A stretch of 16,551 bases of DNA from JBBCJM01 sp037190175. GTDB taxonomy: Bacteria > Pseudomonadota > Alphaproteobacteria > Rhodobacterales > Rhodobacteraceae. Where the stretch lies: positions 1 to 16,551 of the forward strand of contig JBBCJM010000114.1 of assembly GCA_037190175.1 (NCBI GenBank). The letters are read 5' to 3'. The notes beneath the pieces were generated by a model, which saw only the letters and a list, made by a program, of their open reading frames with translations, was not told the origin of the DNA and did no database searches. Every line of letters starts with the position of its first letter. The stretch's first letter is position 1. Positions 13,357 through 16,551 of this stretch are shown here, one piece after another. The translations under genes were made by a program, and so were the position numbers.

Positions 13357-13436
13357 GGTGCCTGCAGAGCACGCACCCTACCCATTGCTCCGTGCGGGGA
13401 ATGTGACGCCCGTAGGGTGCGTGCTCTGCACGCACC
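13357..13436. repeat. REP-like double-hairpin repeat, copy 2 (between convergent genes)
   Basis: Two 25-bp arms (13357-13381 and 13412-13436) are inverted copies of each other with one mismatch (C13362), around a 30-bp centre. Each arm also folds on itself: right arm GGTGCGTGC (13416-13424) with GCACGCACC (13428-13436) around TCT; left arm the same with one mismatch around AGA. The stem GGTGCGTG/CACGCACC and the inner CCTAC/GTAGG edges are those of the copy at 2142-2190, which lacks the 30-bp centre. It occupies nearly all the gap between aapP and the histidine-phosphatase end, so it may serve both as a transcript end. Confidence 0.85.
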
Positions 13437-13445
13437 GCCCCACCC

Positions 13446-13949
13446 TCACCCCACCAGTTCCCGCGGCACCACGAAGTCCACCGTCGCGCCGCGGCCGTAT
13501 TCGGCGTCCTTCCAGCTCTCCACGTCGAAATCCACCACCAGCGTGGCCCCGGTCGGGTAGCGGCGGAAGCCCTCGTGGATCGGGGTGCGGGCCACCAGGC
13601 GGTGAGCGAATTCGGCGATGCCCGGGTTGTGGCCGATCATCATCACCGTGTCGGCCGTGGCATGGCGCAGCACCGCCATCATCACGTCCGGCCCGGCGTG
13701 ATAGAGCGCGGGCTTCATCTCCAGCAGGGGCGTGCCGGGCAGGGCGGGGGCGATCCCGCTCCAGGTCGTGCGGGTGCGCAGGGCGTCGGAACACAGCACC
13801 ACCTCCGGCACATGGCCGCGCGAGGCCAGCCACTGGCCCAGGTCGGCCGCCGCCGCCTTGCCGCGCTCGTTCAGCGGGCGGTCGTGGTCGGGCGTCAGCG
13901 GGTCGTCCCAGGAGGACTTGGCGTGCCGCGTCAGGATCAGCCGTTTCAT
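13446..13949 (-). CDS. SixA-type histidine phosphatase (part of the fused frame, or a separate gene)
   Basis: Read from its own ATG at 13949 this is a 167-residue histidine phosphatase of the SixA branch, which removes phosphate from phosphohistidine or small phospho-substrates. The catalytic RHAK motif is at residues 8-11 (H9 is the phosphorylated nucleophile). R58 in SDALRTRTTW and H107 in MIGHNPG complete the active site. The length and the start MKRLILTRHAKSSW are exactly those of stand-alone bacterial SixA proteins, which argues for an independent start. There is no good Shine-Dalgarno, only G-rich sequence, so it would depend on coupling to the upstream gene. It is convergent with aapP. 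The physiological substrate is unknown. Confidence 0.75.
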   Translation of the reverse strand: MKRLILTRHAKSSWDDPLTPDHDRPLNERGKAAAADLGQWLASRGHVPEVVLCSDALRTRTTWSGIAPALPGTPLLEMKPALYHAGPDVMMAVLRHATADTVMMIGHNPGIAEFAHRLVARTPIHEGFRRYPTGATLVVDFDVESWKDAEYGRGATVDFVVPRELVG

Positions 13950-14597
13950 GCCCCGCCCCCCCGGATGGAAATGCGCCATGTGCCAGGCGCTCTGTTCCGG
14001 CATCCTGTCATACCCCTGTGACAGGGGGCAAGCGGCACGCACCGCGCAGCCTTGCGTCATGCAGCCCCGCCCCTCGGGCCGGTCGAGGAAGCCGTGGCAG
14101 GCGGGCAGGTCGTAGCCCGCGGCGGTCAGCGCGCCCGCGGGGCAGGCGGAGAGGCAGGGCTTCCCCTCGCAACTGTCGCAGGGGCGGGCGGCCGGGGGCG
14201 GCAGGTCCACCTCGCAGGGAAGGGCGAGCGCGCCGCGGAAGCTGACCCACAGCCCCTGCTCGGCATGGACCAAGAGGCGCACCGGGCTGTCCCAGACCCG
14301 GCCGCTGCGCAGCGCCCATCGGTAGAAGGGATGGTACGGCGGCCCGCCGAAGGGGAAGAGCGCCTTGGCCCCGAGGTCGCAGGCCAGCCGCCCCAGCACC
14401 CGGCGCGAGAAACGGTCCACCGGATCCGGCCCGCCCCATTCCGGCTGCGCGGTCAGATGCGGCCAGAAGCCCGGCCCGGGGCCGACCAGCAGCAGCGCCC
14501 GGGTGCCGGCGGGTAGCCCGTCCTCCGGGCCCGGCACAAAGCCGCCCAGCACCGCCAGCCGGTGCGCCCGGAGCCCCGCCTCGATCCGCTTGCGCAT
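13446..14597 (-). CDS. Ferredoxin-like 4Fe-4S protein fused in frame to a SixA-type phosphatase
   Basis: The reading frame is open for 383 residues. Residues 1-215 are a ferredoxin-like protein. An N-terminal region resembles the QueG-type reductase fold (LACDLGAKALFPFGGPPYHPFY, about 71-92, in two parts). It is followed by a cluster C140-x2-C143-x4-C148-x3-C152-P, which is a 4Fe-4S motif, and further cysteines at 167, 179, 184 and 190. Residues 217-383 are the SixA-type phosphatase described separately. The ATG at 14597 is preferred over one at 14636 because GGAGGGG precedes it and the longer start lies in a repeat. The junction contains seven G (minus strand, 13956-13962). With six, the first protein would stop at a TGA overlapping the phosphatase ATG. 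The fusion may be real or an indel. Confidence 0.7.
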   Translation of the reverse strand: MRKRIEAGLRAHRLAVLGGFVPGPEDGLPAGTRALLLVGPGPGFWPHLTAQPEWGGPDPVDRFSRRVLGRLACDLGAKALFPFGGPPYHPFYRWALRSGRVWDSPVRLLVHAEQGLWVSFRGALALPCEVDLPPPAARPCDSCEGKPCLSACPAGALTAAGYDLPACHGFLDRPEGRGCMTQGCAVRAACPLSQGYDRMPEQSAWHMAHFHPGGRGMKRLILTRHAKSSWDDPLTPDHDRPLNERGKAAAADLGQWLASRGHVPEVVLCSDALRTRTTWSGIAPALPGTPLLEMKPALYHAGPDVMMAVLRHATADTVMMIGHNPGIAEFAHRLVARTPIHEGFRRYPTGATLVVDFDVESWKDAEYGRGATVDFVVPRELVG

Positions 14598-14618
14598 TGC
14601 CCCTCCGATTCGCCCCCG

Positions 14619-14731
14619 GGATATTTGAAACACCAAGGAAAACCGTTTGCGGTTCCTGACTCCCCAACCCTGCTTCTCTTTCGAGCCGCCAATATCCTCG
14701 GGGGGTCCGGGGGGCAGACGGCCCCCCGGCG
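14619..14731. repeat. Paired GGATATTT repeat block, copy B (argB to ferredoxin-like gene)
   Basis: The left edge at 14619 reads GGATATTTGAAACACCAAGG, a diverged version of the block at 5838. The right edge is AATATCC followed by a G-rich tail; 14691-14731 is identical over 41 bp to 6018-6058. In that tail CCGGGGGGC (14707-14715) pairs with GCCCCCCGG (14721-14729) around AGACG. The distance from the left GGATATT to the right AATATCC is 79 bp, against 187 bp in copy A, so the cores differ. Read in the argB direction the GC hairpin comes first and then GGATATT, which could act as the argB terminator. Confidence 0.8.
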
Positions 14732-14754
14732 CTCTCCACTGGTGCAGACGCCGC

Positions 14755-15654
14755 CTAGCCCCCCCGCCGCGGCTTCACCCGCGGTTCGGTGGTGCGGATC
14801 TGGGTGCCGGTGCCGTGTTCGGTGAACAGCTCCAGCAGGCAGGCGTTCGGCACCCTCCCGTCCAGGATCGTGGCCGCCCGCACCCCCTGGTCCACCGCCA
14901 TCAGCGCGGTCTCGGTCTTGGGGATCATCCCGCCCGAGATGGTGCCGTCGGCGATCATCGCCCGCACCTCGTCCGGGGTCAGCTGGGTCACCACCTGGCC
15001 CGAGCCGTCCTTCACCCCCGCCACGTCGGTCAGCAGGAGGAGCCGGTCGGCCTTCAGCGCCCCGGCGATGGCCCCGGCGGCGGTGTCGCCGTTGACGTTG
15101 AAGGTCTCGTTGTCGGCCATCCCGGTCGCCACCGGGGCCACCACCGGGATCAGCCCGGCGCCATACAGATCCCGCAGGATCTGCACGTTCATCTCCACCG
15201 GCTTGCCCACGAAGCCCAGTTCCGGGTCGTCGGCCTCGCAGACCATCAGGTCGTCGTCCTTGCCCGAGATGCCCACGGCCCGCCCGCCCTGGTCGTTGAT
15301 CGCCTGCACGATCCGCTTGTTGACGAGGCCGGAGAGCACCATCTCCACCACCTCGACCGTGGCCTTGTCGGTGACGCGCTTGCCGCGGACGAATTCGGAT
15401 CTGATCCCCAGCTTCTGCAACAGGTCGTTGATCATTGGCCCGCCGCCGTGCACCACCACCGGGTTCACCCCCACCTGCCGCATCAGCACGATGTCGCGGG
15501 CGAATTCGGCCATCGCGGCCTCGTCGCCCATGGCGTTGCCGCCGAACTTCACCACCACCACGGCGCCCGAGTAGCGTTGCAGATAGGGCAGCGCCTCGCT
15601 CAGCACACGGGCGGTTGCGATGCTGTCTTGCAGGGTCATGGTCTGCGCTCTCAT
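14755..15654 (-). CDS. argB: Acetylglutamate kinase
   Basis: ArgB phosphorylates N-acetylglutamate with ATP, the second step of arginine synthesis. The product has 299 residues. Motifs are VVVKFGGNAM (33-42, catalytic K36), VVHGGGPM (67-74), the FNVNGDTAAG block (185-194, D190), and GGMIPKTETA (241-250, K246). An extra N-terminal helix around residues 7-28, ending LSEALPYLQRYSG, is characteristic of the hexameric, arginine-inhibited form, so feedback control is expected. The start at 15654 is chosen because GGAGG (minus strand, 15668-15664) lies 9 bp upstream; M6 (15639) is an alternative without a good ribosome binding site. It is divergent from the SDR gene and upstream of the ferredoxin-like gene across a repeat block. 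Confidence 0.96.
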   Translation of the reverse strand: MRAQTMTLQDSIATARVLSEALPYLQRYSGAVVVVKFGGNAMGDEAAMAEFARDIVLMRQVGVNPVVVHGGGPMINDLLQKLGIRSEFVRGKRVTDKATVEVVEMVLSGLVNKRIVQAINDQGGRAVGISGKDDDLMVCEADDPELGFVGKPVEMNVQILRDLYGAGLIPVVAPVATGMADNETFNVNGDTAAGAIAGALKADRLLLLTDVAGVKDGSGQVVTQLTPDEVRAMIADGTISGGMIPKTETALMAVDQGVRAATILDGRVPNACLLELFTEHGTGTQIRTTEPRVKPRRGG

Positions 15655-15717
15655 CCTCGGTGTCCTCCGGCGGCTGGCCCCCCTTAGCCCCTCGGCCCCC
15701 GCATGTGAAGCGCCCCG

Positions 15718-15747
15718 CTTGGCTTCCCCGCGGCCCGGGCGTAGCGT
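15718..15747 (+). promoter_or_regulatory. Candidate promoter of the SDR gene
   Basis: CTTGGC (15718-15723) and TAGCGT (15742-15747) are separated by 18 bp. TAGNNTGGCGGCG at the -10 is shared with the rarA promoter candidate at 4292. Initiation near 15755 would leave a short leader containing GGAGAGGGG (15762-15770). The 118-bp argB-SDR gap holds both divergent promoters; I could not identify one for argB. Confidence 0.35.
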
Positions 15748-15772
15748 GGCGGCGGTTGCACGGAGAGGGGCC

Positions 15773-16504
15773 ATGTCGGGACAGAAGGTGCTGCTCCTGA
15801 CCGGGGCCTCGCGCGGGATCGGGCATGCCACCGTCAAGCGGTTCTCGGCCGGCGGCTGGCGGGTGCTGACCTGCTCGCGCCAGCCCTTCGATCCGCGCTG
15901 CCCCTGGCCGGGGGGCGAGGCGAACCATGTGCAGATCGACCTGGCGAGCCCCGAGGCGACCATCGAGGCCATCGCCCGGATCCGCGGCATGATCGACGGG
16001 CGGCTGGACGCGCTGGTCAACAACGCCGGGATCAGCCCCAAGGGGGCGGGGGGCAAGCGGCTCGACACGCTGGAGACCGACCTGCGCACCTGGGGGCAGG
16101 TGTTCCATGTGAACTTCTTCGCCCCCATCGTGCTGGCCCGCGGGCTGGCGGCGGAGCTTTCGGCGGCCGGGGGCGCGGTGGTCAACGTGACCTCCATCGC
16201 CGGCTCGCGCGTGCATCCCTTCGCGGGCGCGGCCTATGCCACCTCCAAGGCCGCGCTGGCGGCGCTGACGCGCGAGATGGCGCATGACTTCGGCCCCTTG
16301 GGCGTCCGGGTCAACGCCATCGCGCCGGGGGAGATCGAGACCTCGATCCTCTCGCCCGGCACCGAGAAGATCGTGGAAGGCCTGCCCCTGCGCCGGCTGG
16401 GCCAGCCGCGCGAGGTGGCGGACGCGATCTGGTTCCTGTGTTCGGAGCAGTCGAGTTACATCTCCGGCGCCGAGATCGAGGTGAACGGGGCGCAGCATGT
16501 GTGA
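15773..16504 (+). CDS. SDR-family NAD(P)-dependent oxidoreductase
   Basis: This is a classical short-chain dehydrogenase/reductase, a soluble Rossmann-fold enzyme acting on an unknown alcohol or carbonyl substrate. The product has 243 residues, typical for the family. It shows the cofactor motif TGASRGIG (10-17), NNAG (83-86), catalytic N114, S141 and the Y155-x3-K159 pair (YATSK), so the active-site tetrad is complete. The C-terminal PLRRLGQPREVADAIWFLCSEQSSYISGAEIEVNG is the usual FabG-like ending, given here in parts at about 205-239. The ATG at 15773 follows GGAGAGGGG and removes a non-conserved upstream extension. It is divergent from argB. The sequence gives no clue to the substrate. 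Confidence 0.9.
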   Translation: MSGQKVLLLTGASRGIGHATVKRFSAGGWRVLTCSRQPFDPRCPWPGGEANHVQIDLASPEATIEAIARIRGMIDGRLDALVNNAGISPKGAGGKRLDTLETDLRTWGQVFHVNFFAPIVLARGLAAELSAAGGAVVNVTSIAGSRVHPFAGAAYATSKAALAALTREMAHDFGPLGVRVNAIAPGEIETSILSPGTEKIVEGLPLRRLGQPREVADAIWFLCSEQSSYISGAEIEVNGAQHV

Positions 16505-16506
16505 GC

Positions 16507-16551
<45 letters not shown>

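Overview
The window is GC-rich, densely coded alphaproteobacterial chromosome. Gene content and order point to the Rhodobacterales (Rhodobacter/Paracoccus/Rhodovulum-like relatives): rpsM-rpsK-rpoA-rplQ without an rpsD gene, an ATP12-type F1-ATPase assembly chaperone, an Aap/Bzt amino-acid ABC transporter, an arginine-sensitive type ArgB with an N-terminal helix, and GC hairpins joined to GGATATTT-type intergenic repeats. The genus cannot be settled from the sequence alone. The last 43 bases are an uninterrupted G run, which looks like a two-colour Illumina artefact at a contig end.

Layout, left to right. (1) 1-2750, alpha operon: promoter and structured leader, rpsM (GTG start), rpsK, rpoA, rplQ and a clear terminator. 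A compact double-hairpin repeat sits between rpoA and rplQ. (2) 2751-4260, quorum sensing: a LuxR-type regulator followed by an AHL synthase with all LuxI signature residues, closed by a large hairpin. (3) 4261-8300, housekeeping genes: rarA, then 476 bp of repeat-rich noncoding DNA, then crcB, an RluA/RluC-family pseudouridine synthase and the ATP12 chaperone, packed with a 4-bp overlap and a zero-base junction. (4) 8301-13351, the aapJQMP operon for broad L-amino-acid uptake. It has a folded leader, and an intrinsic terminator after aapJ that probably sets a high binding-protein to permease ratio. AapM carries an unusually long hydrophobic N-terminal part. (5) 13352-13445, a second copy of the double-hairpin repeat between convergent genes. 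(6) 13446-15654, minus strand: argB, then a ferredoxin-like 4Fe-4S gene fused in frame to a SixA-type histidine phosphatase, with a second GGATATTT repeat block between argB and the fusion. (7) 15773-16504, an SDR oxidoreductase divergent from argB, then the poly-G tail.

Most genes are ordinary core functions: translation and transcription, fork rescue, fluoride export, rRNA modification, ATP synthase assembly, amino-acid uptake and arginine synthesis. The quorum-sensing pair is the accessory piece, placed between rplQ and rarA. I see no wholly new multi-gene system. The items most worth checking are the fusion that depends on a seven-G run, the two intergenic repeat families, the enlarged AapM, and the folded leaders of rpsM and aapJ.
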